Both the position numbers and the translations under genes were made by a program. Positions 45,505 to 57,240 of a DNA stretch of 64,000 bases are shown here, piece after piece. Source of the stretch: Dallia pectoralis (Eukaryota; Chordata; Actinopteri; Esociformes; Umbridae); contig CM055743.1 of the NCBI GenBank assembly GCA_029465975.1, positions 12,580,145 to 12,644,144 on the forward strand, in the 5' to 3' direction. Every line of letters starts with the position of its first letter. Position 1 is the stretch's first letter. A model generated the notes under the pieces. It did no database searches, was not told where the DNA came from, and saw nothing but the letters and a program-made list of their open reading frames with translations.

Positions 45505-47100
45505 TAACCTCAGGATGTGTCCCTTCCGACTTCAAGATGGCCAGAGTGACTCCGCTCCTCAAGAAATCGTCTCTCGACCCGTCGGATGTCAACACCTACA
45601 GACCCGTGTCCCTCTTGGCCTTCCTTTCCAAAACGCTTGAACGCGTCGTAGCTGACCAACTGTCCTCCTACCTCTCGCAGAACAATCTCTTGGACCCTAA
45701 CCAGTCAGGATACAAGACGGGCCACTCAACTGAAACAGCGCTGCTCTGTGTAACTGAAGCCCTACGCAAGGCCTAAGCCAACTCTCCTCTGTTCTCATTC
45801 TACTAGACCTATCTGCTGCTTTCGACACAGTGAACCATCAGATCCTGCTCTCCACCCTCTCTAACCTGTGGATCTCAGGAGCGGTGCATTCCTGGTTATC
45901 CTCCTACTTGTCGGACCGTTTTTACCAGGTGGTGTGGCGAGGCTCGCCGTCGAACATGTAGCCCCTTGTCACTGGGGTCCCCCAAGGATCGGTCCTAGGC
46001 CCTCTCCTTTTCTCCTTATACACCCGGTCTCTTGGCTCTGTCATATCCTCTCATGGCCTCTTCTATCACTGCTATGCAGATGATACCCAACTATTTTTCT
46101 CATTCCCACAGTCTGACACCCAGGTAGCATCCCCTATCTCAGCATGTCTGACTGACATCTCGGCCTGAATGTCTGCACACCATCTGAAACTCAACCTAGG
46201 TAAAACTGAACTGGTCTTCTTCAAAGGAAGAGCCTGCCCGCTCCAGGATCTGTCCATTACGGTGGACAACGTCACAGTCCCCGCTAACCAATGTGGGAAA
46301 AACCTTGGCGTGACCCTTGACAACTCCCTCTCATTTTCTGCACACATCAAGGCGGTGTCCCGGTCTTGCAGGTACATGCTCTATAACATTCGGAAAGTAA
46401 GGCCGTATCTTACGCTGGCTGGCCTCCCAGTGCAACTCACCCCTGCAACTCATTCAAAATGCAGCAGCCCGCCTGATCTTCAATCTACCAAAGTTCTCCC
46501 ACGTCACTCAGCTGTTCGGCACACTACACTGGCTCCCGGTCGATGCACACATCCACTACAAAACCATGGTGCCAGCCTATGGGGCAGTAAGAGGAACCGC
46601 CCCCTCCTACATCCAGTCACTAATCAAGCCGTACACACCCACGCAAGCACTTTGTTCTGCCACCTCAGGCCTCTTGGTAGTGCCATCCCTACGGGAGGGC
46701 AACTCCCGATCTGCTCAGTCTAAATTGTTCTCCGTGCTTGCCCCGCAATGGTGGAACAACTCCACTCTGGAGATCAGATCATCGGACTCTACCAATCTTC
46801 AAAAAACTTCTAAAAACCTTCCTATTCAAACTGCACCTCCAGTAGCTCCATGAATGGAGCTCCACAACTCTTGCCTGTTCGAAACTCCACTACGGAATCA
46901 TTCCTCTACGATCATCACCCATTCCTCCTCTCCTAACACCAATTCTATCTCTAGCACTTCCTCCTGCACCCACCCAGGAACAACGTACTTTTTGCTTTTT
47001 TTAGATGTGTGTTTTAACTATATGTGAAATACCTGCACTTATTGTAAGTCGCTCTGGATAAGAGCGTCTGCTCAATGCGCAAAATGTAAATGTAATGTTT
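45505..47100 (+). pseudogene. L2-like LINE (reverse transcriptase to 3' tail)
   Basis: The plus strand reads FKMARVTPLLKKSSLDPSDV, NTYRPVSLLAFLSKTLERVV, then (after stops at 45774-46060) CYADDTQLFFSF with the YADD box at about 46072-46083, and SAHHLKLNLGKTELVFFKGR ... NLGVTLDNSLSFSAHIKAVS (open 46170-46430). Later frames give HYKTMVPAYGAV and LFSVLAPQWWNNSTLEIRSS. This is the C-terminal two thirds of an L2-clade ORF2 with several shifts. The 3' end (about 47045-47100) is GTAAGTCGCTCTGGATAAGA-type sequence, the conserved tail of fish L2-like LINEs and their SINEs. Confidence 0.85.
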
Positions 47101-47786
47101 TGATTTTGTCCCTTTGGAAAATTGTTCTCTCTTTGTGATTGAGTTTCTGTTGTTACATTTTGATTATCTTATTGAACATGTCCCCTGCACCTGAATCTTG
47201 CTTCTTTGTTTATTGTTACATCATATTTAACGTCACCATAATTATTTACACATAATGTCAATTTTTTTTATAGATATTCTTACTCTTGAGTTTTTGCAGT
47301 TAACAGCTGCCATTGAGTAAAGGCAATCAACTGATTAATCCAAATTATCCCACTTTGCAATGATAGGTCTGCATTTTAAACAAGGCTGTTAATCATTTTG
47401 TTCTAAATGATTTAATCTCTCTGAAATAAATATAAAAAATATACATTATTTATATTCAGACTTTATAAGGCGACCAAATGTAGCATCCAACTTGGCCACA
47501 ATGCAATACTTTTTTAAATGTTGAATCTTATCACTATGGGGTTTTATGACTTAGTGCTTTTGTTATATTCAAGGCCAGCTAATGGATAACAACACTAATA
47601 AATTTAACTGGAAAACACAAAAAACTTTGTTATTCATTACTTTTAGTGTTTCCCCCTTCAAGGACATTGTAATAATCTTCTAAATCAAAGTCGGAAGAAA
47701 AACGTATTGAGGGGGGCTAAAGGCCAATTTCTGTTTTCATATTTCATAAAGATGTCTTCACTTCCTCTTCCTCCTCACTTTTCATC
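47101..47786. other. Non-coding stretch
   Basis: AT-rich; no gene or named repeat is recognised. Confidence 0.4.
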
Positions 47787-47812
47787 ATGTTTGTGTGTGT
47801 AGGTGGCCTCAA

Positions 47813-47996
47813 TGGGTTGACATGGATCTCTGCGTTCATACTGCAGGTACTGTCTCTCCTATCTGATCTGGCCGGCTCCCAAACCCCATCTGAAGCCCCG
47901 GACCCAGCAGCCTCCTCTGGGGACACCCAACTCCCCAGCCACTCTCAGCAAACAGGAAATGATCTGTCTTCAGCACAGCCCCTCAGTTAATGGAGG
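47813..47996 (+). other. Exon-like block of unknown identity
   Basis: The segment lies between TTTGTGTGTGTAG and a good donor GGAG|GTAAGA. It is GC-richer than its surroundings. One frame reads SDLAGSQTPSEAPDPAASSG and ends in TAA; another is open from about 47847 to the donor (KPHLKPRTQQPPLGTPNSPA). I cannot name the protein. It lies about 3 kb downstream of the end of angpt1 and on the opposite strand, so it could be an exon of a neighbouring gene or of a non-coding RNA. Confidence 0.25.
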
Positions 47997-47999
47997 TAA

Positions 48000-49559
48000 G
48001 AGGTGAGGAGATCAATTAGGTGGTGGGTCGGTGGGGGGGGGGAGAGGCATCCACGTCCTCGTTATTACAATTAAAAGAAAGAAAACTTGGTTCCCGGAGG
48101 TAGTCCAGAGGTCTAGGTCACTGCCTCTGCTGCACAGTGTGAGTTCAAATCCGGTTTACTGGTGTTATAGAAATAATGTAAGCCCTCCACACCCTGAGGC
48201 GTAAACAAGTCAGTTCAACAGTATAACCCGAAGAAATGGGTTTTCCAGCACTGTGGAATCATTCCTCGTCCTATATCCACATCTGATACATGTAGTGAAT
48301 GGAGTCTTAAGAGTGTGAAGTTTCTCACATATGTTAATGACCCGTTGATCATGTTCATTAGGTGCTTGGAGTTCCCCTCTCGATTCTCCCCCTCTTTCTC
48401 CCGCCCTTTCCCCCATATGGAGGACATCCCATAAGGGTGTCAGGTCGGCACAGGCGCTGAGAGAGGTGGCAGTTTGCAGGCACCTGTAATTTGTTTAATC
48501 TCTGATTAGGCGACAGGAATGTGAAGAGAGACTGGCTTTCGTGACAGCATCGTCTAACACCTCAGTAATCTGTCATTGCAGAGACCACCACAATTACGGG
48601 CTGAGTAATAACGCCTGCCCAGCACCCACTGGTCCACTATCTGCTTGAAAAGAAACTTAAAAGGATACACTCTTGGCTGAATTTTTGTTTTTCCGGTTAG
48701 TGTGAAAGATCAGCTAATGCCATGACTAGGGCCTGAGTATGTCAAAGAAAGTTGTGGCAATTATGGATGGATGTTGCATTATTCTGAAATCAGCACACCG
48801 TAAATACATATAAATACAAATAAACACTGTTTACCCAGATTGAAAACATTAGTGCATCACATGCTTTTTTATTTTGTCTAACAACATGACATTTTGACAA
48901 CTTGATACAAATACACGTTGTTTAAATAAAATGGCAACTGTAAAGTTTAATGAGGTACAGACAGAATCATTTTACTGCTATTTTTATGGCCATCTTAAAA
49001 ACATTGTGGTTCTGGAGGAATAAAGATTAAACAGGGTAGCTCAGGGAATTTATTTACAATTTTTTCAATTATACCATTTCAGTATGTTAATTAACAGTTC
49101 CAGATATCATGTGTTTTTACTCAACAGCCTAAGGTTATTAATTAAGTAATGTGTTTTGTCTTACTTTATCAAACTGAAAAATTCGTAATTATTCTTATGT
49201 TTTAGCTCGAACTTAACAAAACATATTTTTTTCAGAAAGACCTTTCAGAAATTGTGGTTCTGTGCGGTTGTTTAAAAAAGAAGAAATTTAAGGGACATGG
49301 TTGTTTCAAATATAACAATCTATAAAATGGCCAGTGGTGTGATTGGAAATGTGGACTGATCACAACTGTGTTCAGGTCTTATTTACATAGGGGTTAGATT
49401 ATTATCAAAACCTATTCATCCTTTTAATCCAACGGATTGCAAAAGCATAAGAAACAGCCCGAGCAACATTTATGAAGTTATGTATGAAAAATGTAAAATT
49501 ATTTAAATTGTTGGATAACTTAATTTAGGCCAATGATATATATATATTGGGTTTTATGT
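48000..49559. other. Non-coding stretch
   Basis: No gene or recognised element; mostly AT-rich unique-looking sequence with a short G-run near 48035. Confidence 0.4.
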
Positions 49560-49960
49560 GTTCGGGATGGTTAGAGTCCTAAACACTTTACCCAAAGTGT
49601 AGATTGCACAGATTGATTCCTCAACTAAGATCCTCTGACTCTAGCCTTCTTGTAGTCCCTAAGCACCGGCTAGCTTCCATGGGGGCTAGATCGTTCAGTG
49701 TTGTTGCACCAAAACTGTGGAACTCTCTCCCTCAATCACTCCGCTATGTCTGTACTCTATCTGAATTCAAAACCTTACTCAAAACCCACTTATTCTCTAA
49801 GTGTTATTTGTAAGTTTGTATTTAACTGTTGTTGTCCTTCTGTGTATTTTTGGTGGTAATGTTTGTTATTATTGCTTACTGTTGTATGTCCTGAATTGTA
49901 AAGCGTCCTTGAGCCCTGGAAAGGCGCTATATAAATAAAAAGTATTATTATTATTATCAA
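49560..49960 (+). pseudogene. LINE ORF2 C-terminus with 3' tail (L2/Rex-like)
   Basis: The plus frame 49604-49813 reads SSLLVVPKHRLASMGARSFS, VVAPKLWNSLPQSLRYV and FKTLLKTHLFSKCYL, the final segment of an L2/Rex-type non-LTR reverse transcriptase protein. The 3' tail has GTAAAGCGTCCTTGAGCCC, then GGCGCTATATAAATAAAAAG and ends in an ATTATTATT repeat, typical of fish LINE 3' ends. The copy is 5'-truncated. Confidence 0.8.
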
Positions 49961-51100
49961 CTCATTAAAATGTGCATGATCATTTGCTAAATACAGTTTG
50001 TTCATTTTACACATTTTCAAGGGGTGATTTTGTAATAATCTTTGAGTTGCGAAATTGACATAGTAATATAAATATGCTAATTATAAATATAATATAATGG
50101 GCACTCCATTCAATCTGTATCCTGTAACAAATAATGTAAAAATAATGAAAGCTCTACCAGTTATGTATTCTGCAAAAATGTAATGCATCTGATTTCCTTA
50201 CAGTATGTTTTGTCAACCAATAGCAAATGCAGATATACTCCCTCCATTGGTCAAATCTTATAATAGCATGTAATTTTGAACTTCGGACTGAAAAATTTTC
50301 AGCAGACTGACCTGACAACGCAATGCAAGTGGCAGCAAAACCATAGACATTAAACTTCTCCATCCTACCTTTGAACTCCAAAGTCTGCATAAAAACAAAA
50401 TAATATACTGAAGGTGACCTTGTCAGCTGGTGACTCCTTTTCCAGGAAAGATCCGGAGAGACTTGTGTAGAAAACAACTTGTCATTCCAAATGCATTAGG
50501 CAATATATGAATACAAAACATATATAAAAAATTTCAATGTCCCAACAAACCTATAAAAATGCCTATACCTCCCGTATGGTTTGTGAGGACATTCCAGATG
50601 TACAGAGTTCAGTGGGAGTGGTGAAGCAGTCTAGAAGTCCATGGATAGTCGTGTTGTCTTTAGTGGCAGGTAGTAGACGTATCTATACAAAGCTGCCCTG
50701 ATGCATATAGTTCCTCAGTCTCATCAAAGGAGTGCAGTTTACGCCGTGGACCCAGTAGGTCACAGGCATATGAGCTGAATGGCTGTCCAACGCAAGAGTT
50801 AGGAAGTTTGTCGTCACGGCACAGCCCTCTTGTTCCACCAGCCTCATCTTTCCAACAAGTCCTCCAGGCCGGTTCCTGAAATACCGTTCACACATGACAC
50901 CAAATGGTGTTGTTCCCTAAATTCCATATGGTGGGATGATAGTAACAGGTTAATGCGGGAAGCGCTCCGTTTGATATAATGACGCCGTCGTCCTTATAGG
51001 GAGCAAAGCCAGAGATTCCGTGGCTGCACTTTAAATGGCCTTCTACATCCAAATGTGTTGCACCAAGCAGAGAACTGGGTGCCATTGACAATCTCAACGT
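49961..51100. other. Region downstream of angpt1 stop, including its likely 3' UTR
   Basis: The part adjoining 51100 should be the 3' untranslated region of the minus-strand angpt1 transcript; its length cannot be fixed from sequence. No coding signal is convincing, although several short minus-strand frames exist. Confidence 0.4.
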
Positions 51101-51264
51101 CTATGAGAAGTCCAGCGGTCGGATCATCATAGTTGTGGCTCGTAGCGAGTAGCTGGGACCCTTGAAATAGTGCCACTTGATGCCATTCAGCTTCCCGACG
51201 TGTTGCCCTTGGGTGAAGTACATTCCATTGAGGTTGGAAGGTCCGCAGGCGTCGTACCACCAAC
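51101..51264 (-). CDS. angpt1: Angiopoietin-1, last coding exon (fibrinogen-like domain end)
   Basis: The exon begins after CCCAG at 51265 and reads WWYDACGPSNLNGMYFTQGQ, GKLNGIKWHYFKGPSYSLRA and TTMMIRPLDFS, then TAG (51101-51103). This is the C-terminus of the fibrinogen-like domain by which the secreted ligand binds the endothelial receptor Tie2/Tek. KGPSYSLR and IRPLDF are closer to ANGPT1 than to ANGPT2 (which has a GSGYSL and RPADF type end). One extra Ser follows the usual final Phe. The two bases GT complete a Gly codon begun in the upstream exon (54432-54562), so phase agrees. The exon is fully intact: 54 codons including the stop. Regulation cannot be read here because the promoter lies outside the window. 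Confidence 0.95.
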
Positions 51265-51342
51265 CTGGGCAGACCAAAGAATGGAAGGAGAGAAGAGGTT
51301 TGATACCAACAAGATGCTGAGAAACAGAACAAAAGGAAGGCA

Positions 51343-53103
51343 TCTGTTTGTATGCAATGGTATTGGGTTGTATGTAATGTTGTTGGGTTGTATGTAATGA
51401 GGTTGGGTTGTATGTAATGAGGTTGGGTTGTATGTAATGTTGTTGGGTTGTATGTAATGTTGTTGGGTTGTATGTAATGTTATTGGGTCGTATGTAATGA
51501 GGTTGGGTTGTATGTAATGTTTTTGGGTTGTATGTAATGGTGTTGGGTTGTATGTAATGTTGTTGGGTTGTATGTAATGTTATTGGGTCGTATGTAATGA
51601 GGTTGGGTTGTATGTAATGTTTTTGGGTTGTATGTAATGGTGTTGGGTTGTATGTAATGTTGTTGGGTTGTATGTAATGTTGTTGGGTTGTATGCAATGG
51701 TATTGGGTTGTATGTAATGTTGTTGGGTTGTATGTAATGAGGTTGGGTTGTATGTAATGTTGTTGGGTTGTATGTAATGTTGTTGGGTTGTATGTAATGA
51801 GGTTGGGTTGTATGTAATGTTGTTTGGTTGTATGTTTTGAGGTTGGGTTGTATGTTATGTTGTTGGGTTGTATGTAATGAGGTTGGGTTGTATGTAATGT
51901 TGTTGGGTTGTATGTAATGGTGTTGGGTTGTATTTAATGATGTTGGGTTGTATGTAATGTTGTTGGGTTGTAAGTAATGAGGTTGGGTTGTATGTAATGT
52001 TGTTGGGTTGTATGTAATGGTGTTGGGTTGTATGTAATGTTGTTGGGTTGTATGTAATGTTGTTGGGTTGTATGTAATGTTGTTGGGTTGTATGTAATGT
52101 TATTGGGTCGTATGTAATGAGGTTGGGTTGTATGTAATGTTGTTGGGTTGTATGTAATGGTGTTGGGTTGTATGTAATGGTGTTGGGTTGTATGTAATGT
52201 TGTTGGGTTGTATGTAATGGTGTTGGGTTGTATTTAATGATGTTGGGTTGTATGTAATGTGGTTGGGTTGTATGTAATGTTGTTGGGTTGTATGTAATAT
52301 TGTTGGGTTGTATGTAATGGTGTTGGGTTGTATGTAATATTGTTGGGTTGTATGTAATTGTTGTTGGGTTGTATGTAATGTTGTTGGGTTGTATGTAATG
52401 TTATTGGGTCGTATGTAATGAGGTTGGGTTGTATGTAATGTTGTTGGGTTGTATGTAATGGTGTTGGGTTGTATGCAATGTTGTTGGGTTGTATGTAATG
52501 GTGTTGGGTTGTATGCAATGTTGTTGGGTTGTATGTAATGGTGTTGGGTTGTATTTAATGGTGTTGGGTTGTATTTAATGATGTTGGGTTGTATGTAATG
52601 TGGTTGGGTTGTATGTAATGTTGTTGGGTTGTATGTAATATTGTTGGGTTGTATGTAATGGTGTTGGGTTGTATGTAATGAGGTTGGGTTGTATGTAATA
52701 TTGTTGGGTTGTATGTAATGAGGTTGGGTTGTATGTAATGTTGTTGGGTTGTATGTAATGTTGTTGGGTTGTATGCAATGGTATTGGGTTGTATGTAATG
52801 TTGTTGGGTTGTATGTAATGAGGTTGGGTTGTATGTAATGTTGTTGGGTTGTATGTAATGTTGTTGGGTTGTATGTAATGAGGTTGGGTTGTATGTAATG
52901 AGGTTGGGTGGTACCTAATATTGTTGGGTTGTATGTAATGTTGTTGGGTTGTATGTAATATTGTTGGGTTGTATGTAATGGTGTTGGGTTGTACGTAATG
53001 TTGTTGGGTTGTATGTAATGAGGTTGGGTTGTACGTAATATTGTTGGGTTGTATGTAATGTTGTTGGGTTGTATGTAATGTTGTTGGGTTGTATGTAATG
53101 TTA
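51343..53103. repeat. 20-bp minisatellite, about 88 units, in the last angpt1 intron
   Basis: The unit is TTGGGTTGTATGTAATGTTG with variation concentrated in five bases (GTTG, AGGTTG, TATTGGGTCG versions). Variant order shows a higher-order pattern: the TATTGGGTCG version occurs near 51484, 51584, 52104 and 52406, roughly multiples of 100 bp apart. One single-base insertion near 52357 shifts the phase. The plus strand has almost no C; in the transcript (minus) the array is C/A-rich with almost no G. Long open frames on the minus strand (His-Thr-Thr-Gln... periodic) are by-products of the repeat. It begins 78 bp from the splice acceptor of the last exon. Confidence 0.97.
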
Positions 53104-54431
53104 ATACTGCGACACAGTGAACTCTTAACAGCTGCGGTTGCAGTTATTGAGGCTTCATTACAAATGTTACTGTAATATAGGTGCCCAGTGGGTGTCAGTA
53201 CCTGTTGCCAACCCTTTTGGGATCTGCTTACCCTGAATGTTGTTTCGGGAAGGGGTAGATGTACGTGAACTCATGGTCACATTTGGAAAAGGCACTGAGA
53301 TCATTACATTCCTACTGACGATGATTGTGCACAATACCCTTTTTTAATGTTTAACCATTACAAATGTAATGTTTACCATCTAGCTGATTTCTACTGTAGA
53401 TCTGTTGCTTTTTTCCCAGTTTTTACTCTACATAGCACCGAGAGCAACGGAAACTGAGCTAAACAAATCTTTCACTTTCAGCTCAAACTGACCACGCGTG
53501 TACACACACTCAGGGCTTAGAGTGCCTGCGGTCTCATATGACTCGTATTGGCTGACAAGCACTAATTTTAGAATTACTGTCTGAATCATATAAAGACTCC
53601 ACAGTGTGTCTTATGTGTTGGCTTGCTTTTGCTTATTTTGTTTGTTCTTTAGTGTCACTCCTGTACAGTGTCATTTTTCCCAAACTCATTTTTGAACACT
53701 GGAATTTCAGTTTACTACGCATGTTAAATTGGAAATAGTCAGTGCTCTGTTAAGCACGGCGCTTTATGGTAAGGCTGATTGGTCAATGCTGAAAATATAA
53801 TTTCCTGAGATTCGGGTAGAATCTCTTGCCATCGTTTGCAATCGTTTCACAGCCCAGGTAGGTGAGAACTGTCATATGTAGTAGGGTCATTACGCTCATT
53901 AGGCTAGAGAGTTAGTCATTTTAATTCTCCCTGTTACTTGCCCCATGGTAGGTGCTCGTTTATTACCCATTTATGTGCTATAGTGGCACTGTGTGCAAAA
54001 AGCAGTGCTGTAAAGTCCACATGCCTCATTGTGCCTCATTGCTTTAAATGCCCCAACTACAGAACCATGTTGAAGGGCCCAACAAGTAAACTGTTTGGAG
54101 CTACAGAATGAGTGGGTGAGGTTAACCTATTTATTTAATTTACAATGTGACTATTTTGTTCTCCGTCTTCCAGTTATTTGTATATACATCACTGTAGTAA
54201 TCCCTGTAGCAAACAAGTGTCTATATTTAATTGAAAAATTACATCTCGTCAAATCTTTCTGTATTCATTACGCTGCTCGCATAACCAGGAAATGCCGTAC
54301 TTGCGAGCAGCTAGTGCCCAACATACTGTACCACAAAGAGTGTTTAGACTGTGCCATTTGTCTCCCTGGCATCGTTGGTATGCCGCGATCATAATTTGAA
54401 CTACTCGCCGCAATGACCCAGCGGTACTCAC
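53104..54431. other. Remainder of the last angpt1 intron
   Basis: No gene or named repeat is recognised between the minisatellite and the donor of the upstream exon. Confidence 0.6.
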
Positions 54432-54562
54432 CCCCTGTGAACATGAGGGCACATTTACACATGCAGTTGTCATTGTCCATGTCTTTGGTGCTGAAGTCCG
54501 CACCGTGGATCACCAGACTGCTCTGCTGGCCCGCCGTCCCACTGTGACTCTTCAGGAACAGC
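54432..54562 (-). CDS. angpt1: Angiopoietin-1, penultimate coding exon (fibrinogen-like domain)
   Basis: This 131-bp exon has an acceptor CTTCTCAG before 54562 and donor GGGG|GTGAGT at 54431. It reads LFLKSHSGTAGQQSSLVIHG, ADFSTKDMDNDNCMCKCALM and FTG, followed by the split Gly codon. ADFSTKDxDNDNC is the calcium-binding loop and first of the C-terminal disulfide cysteines of angiopoietin fibrinogen domains. The motif order and phase join directly to WWYDACGPSNL in the next exon, 3.17 kb away. The exons for the coiled coil and the first half of the fibrinogen domain were not found up to 64000 and must lie further right, outside the window. Confidence 0.95.
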
Positions 54563-55140
54563 CTGAGAAGAGGACAAGGAAGACCAGACGGGGGACCAAA
54601 TGGAAGATGGGAATTAGAAAGTGTATGGAGAGATGAGACTGCAAGTGACCTCCAGAGTGTTACACACAGAGTGACTGAGAACATCTGCTCCACAAACAGT
54701 CTCCAACTGGATCAACATCAATGAAATAAAGAGAAGGGAAAAAAGAAAGGAGTGTAGACAGAGTTGTCTGGGAAGCACGTTTTCCTTTGGCTGGGCTCTG
54801 ACGTTTACTGTGTAACAGGAGCAAAGATCAGGCTATTGAAGCCCTCAGGCAAATTGGGCAACATACATCCCACTCATCACAATTTATGAATCGTCAAAAA
54901 ACCGTTGCATAATATTATTTACTTTAAAATAGAAATATGAAGTATCCTGTTTATTATAGATAAATTGTACATATATTGTACATAATGTCCACATATTGTC
55001 CATTGCACAACGATGAGTCATTTAGTTTCAGACATTCTGTTTAGACAGGCATTTCATTGTGAAATATCCTTTTCATGTTTTTTTTTGATAAATTGGTGAA
55101 GAGTGTGGAGAGTGAGCTGCAAAGGGTTCAGGTGGGAACT
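54563..55140. other. angpt1 intron
   Basis: No recognisable features apart from AT-rich sequence at 54890-55010. Confidence 0.5.
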
Positions 55141-55144
55141 GAAC

Positions 55145-55405
55145 CTGTAGACGGCGATATGCGTGGGTCTGTAGACGGCGATATGCGGGCGCCTGTAGAC
55201 GGCGATATGCGGGCGCCTGTAGACGGCGATATGCGGGCGCCTGTAGACGGCGATATGCGTGCGCCTGTAGACGGCGATATGCGTGCGCCTGTAGACGGCG
55301 ATATGCGTGCGCCTGTAGACGGCGATATGCGTGCGCCTGTAGACGGCGATATGCGTGCGTCTGTAGACGGTGATATGCGGGCGCCTGTAGACCGCGATAT
55401 GTGGT
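55145..55405. repeat. 24-bp CpG-rich minisatellite (about 11 units)
   Basis: The unit contains TGTAGACGGCGATATGCG followed by GCGCC or TGCGCC variants. Because 24 is a multiple of three, frames stay open: DGDMRAPV repeats on plus, SPSTGARI and AVYRRTHI repeats on minus. Each unit carries three or four CpG sites in an otherwise CpG-poor intron. Confidence 0.95.
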
Positions 55406-56780
55406 CTCCTTCGTGAGTCATTAATCATCAACAGCTGTCTATACCGCAAGTACCTTTCTCTTTTGATGTAATTTTGATGTCAGTGCATTTAATTAATCGC
55501 TGTCAGTACATCAGCCTTGAGTTCATGAGTTAATAACTGAAGTACAAAAGTAAAATACCTTTTTGTACCGAAGTCTGTGTGTCATGGTTTGTATGCGTCG
55601 AGTCCTGCTGTGTTCATATTGTATATTCCTTTTAATCTGTTCATTAAAGGCTGACCCTGGTACAGCATGGCGAGGCATTCTCACGCACATGATCCCCCCA
55701 CACAGGTCCCAGTCCCAGCTTAGATATACAATGTCCCTGCTTGTGCGTTTGTGTAACCCACAGGCGTCTCTCCTGATTTAATACTGTACACTATTACATG
55801 TCATCATGCTCTTTGAATGGCAGGCATAATAAGGTAAAACATATATTACCCTAAGTAGCTCTGGATGAGAGCCTCTGCTAAATGACTAAAACGGAAATGT
55901 TACTGCTTGTGGAGAGAAAGGACATTAACGTAAATACGTTACAGGATGGGAGGCCGATTTGCAGGCTGGCTCAGTCAAACCTGAACATGTGGAACCTGTA
56001 AATCATCCAGGGCCCCGGCAAGAGAAGCAGTGAACCAGTGGGCATATACAGGAGGTGGAGGGGGGCATATACAGGAAGTGGAGGGGGGCATATACAGGAA
56101 GTAGAGGGGGGCAGCATCCTGGATGCCCTGTATGGAGACTCAAGGCTAATATTGACAAAATCCGGAATCAAAAAATGTATTCAGTGATCAAATATAACGA
56201 TTTCAAACCGTTTCCTTAGAGTCTTTCTCATCAATCCATTCAATCATAACCACACTGTAATCATCACTTCTTCTTTCTTGTCACGAATCTTTAAACAATT
56301 CTTGGAAACTGTAAATCTCTCTTGGTATGACAGCAGAAATGCTGCAGCGTTGCACCTCTGTATCCTGCTGTGATCAACATAATTAGGAGCTTGTGGTTGG
56401 GCTTGCCCTTCTCTAAGCCACAAACTCACACACCTTTCTCTAAGAAAGACACATTCAGCGGTTGTTTAATTGGGACAGCAGTGTTAGAGTATAAAAGATA
56501 TGTAATAGTCTACAACGATCAAAGTAGTATTGGTAGCTTGAATGGTAAAACAAATTCTGCCACATATTATTTCAACTGTGTTATGTGTAATTATCATTAT
56601 TGCATTAATTACAGTTATACACACTGCCAGTACCAGTTTTAGAACACCCCACTTTTTATAATTGGGTGTAATTTAAACAGTTTTACCCCCTGTGAAGAGG
56701 CCAAGTGCCCCCAGGGTTCTTAGTGCCCATGGTTGGGGTGGTTGGGGACCACTTCAAATAGTATATTGCTAACTCAACGG
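55406..56780. other. angpt1 intron with small repeats
   Basis: At 55848-55900 a worn L2-type tail (AGCTCTGGATGAGAGCCTCT) is visible. At 56039-56113 a 23-24 bp unit with GGGCATATACAGGAAGTGGA is repeated three times. No exon was found. Confidence 0.55.
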
Positions 56781-56789
56781 CGAGAATAG

Positions 56790-57240
56790 GGAAATTAACA
56801 AAGGAAGAGAGACAGACCATTGTAACCGTTAAAAGTGTAGGTCTTCTCGGAATGGCAAAGAAAAATAGGTGTCAGTGATGCATTTTCCTATGCCATCAAA
56901 AGGCACACAGAAACTAGAAGAAAATCCAGAAAGAGGTCTGGCAGACCCAGAGCCACAATAGAATCTGACAACATGTTTTCAGAGAGTTTTTGTATGGTTG
57001 AGTTGTTGTACGACTGAGTAGGCGTAAGGCTGGTTTTTCAATGACACCAGCTGTATAAAATGGAGTAAGAAAAGTGATGGTCTGGGGCTCTTTTGCTGTA
57101 AGTCGCTCTGGATAAGAGCGTCTGCTAAATGCGCTAAATGTAAATGTCAGGGGTTCATTTTACAACAGGATAATTGCAAAAACATACCTTCAGGCTATGT
57201 CAAAACTAGAAGAAGTGTGACCGAAAAAGCAACCTACAAG
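56790..57240 (+). pseudogene. Tc1-like transposase relic interrupted by an L2-type tail
   Basis: The plus strand gives LTKEERQTIVTVKSVGLLGM, then SYAIKRHTETRRKSRKRSGR and PRATIESDN (frames shift near 56865), the paired-type helix-turn-helix and GRPR hook of Tc1 transposases. After the deletion of the catalytic centre, a KSDGLGLF block (VMVWGxF region, about 57075-57092) and FILQQDN (about 57160) follow. Between these two, 57095-57148 is a copy of the L2 tail sequence. Many stops; non-functional. Confidence 0.7.
57095..57148. mobile_element. Short L2-tail/SINE-like insertion in the Tc1 relic
   Basis: GTAAGTCGCTCTGGATAAGA and TCTGCTAAATGCGCTAAATG match the 3' tail of the L2-like LINE at 47045-47100. 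Tc1 coding resumes directly after it. Confidence 0.7.

Noticed and set aside
51265..52778. Minus-strand frames of 67-198 codons rich in His-Thr-Gln-Tyr-Pro repeats
   Set aside because: They arise from the 20-bp minisatellite. Only the last part, 51101-51264, is real coding sequence (angpt1).
55054..55449. Both-strand frames with 8-residue repeats
   Set aside because: Explained by a 24-bp tandem repeat, which keeps frames open without selection.
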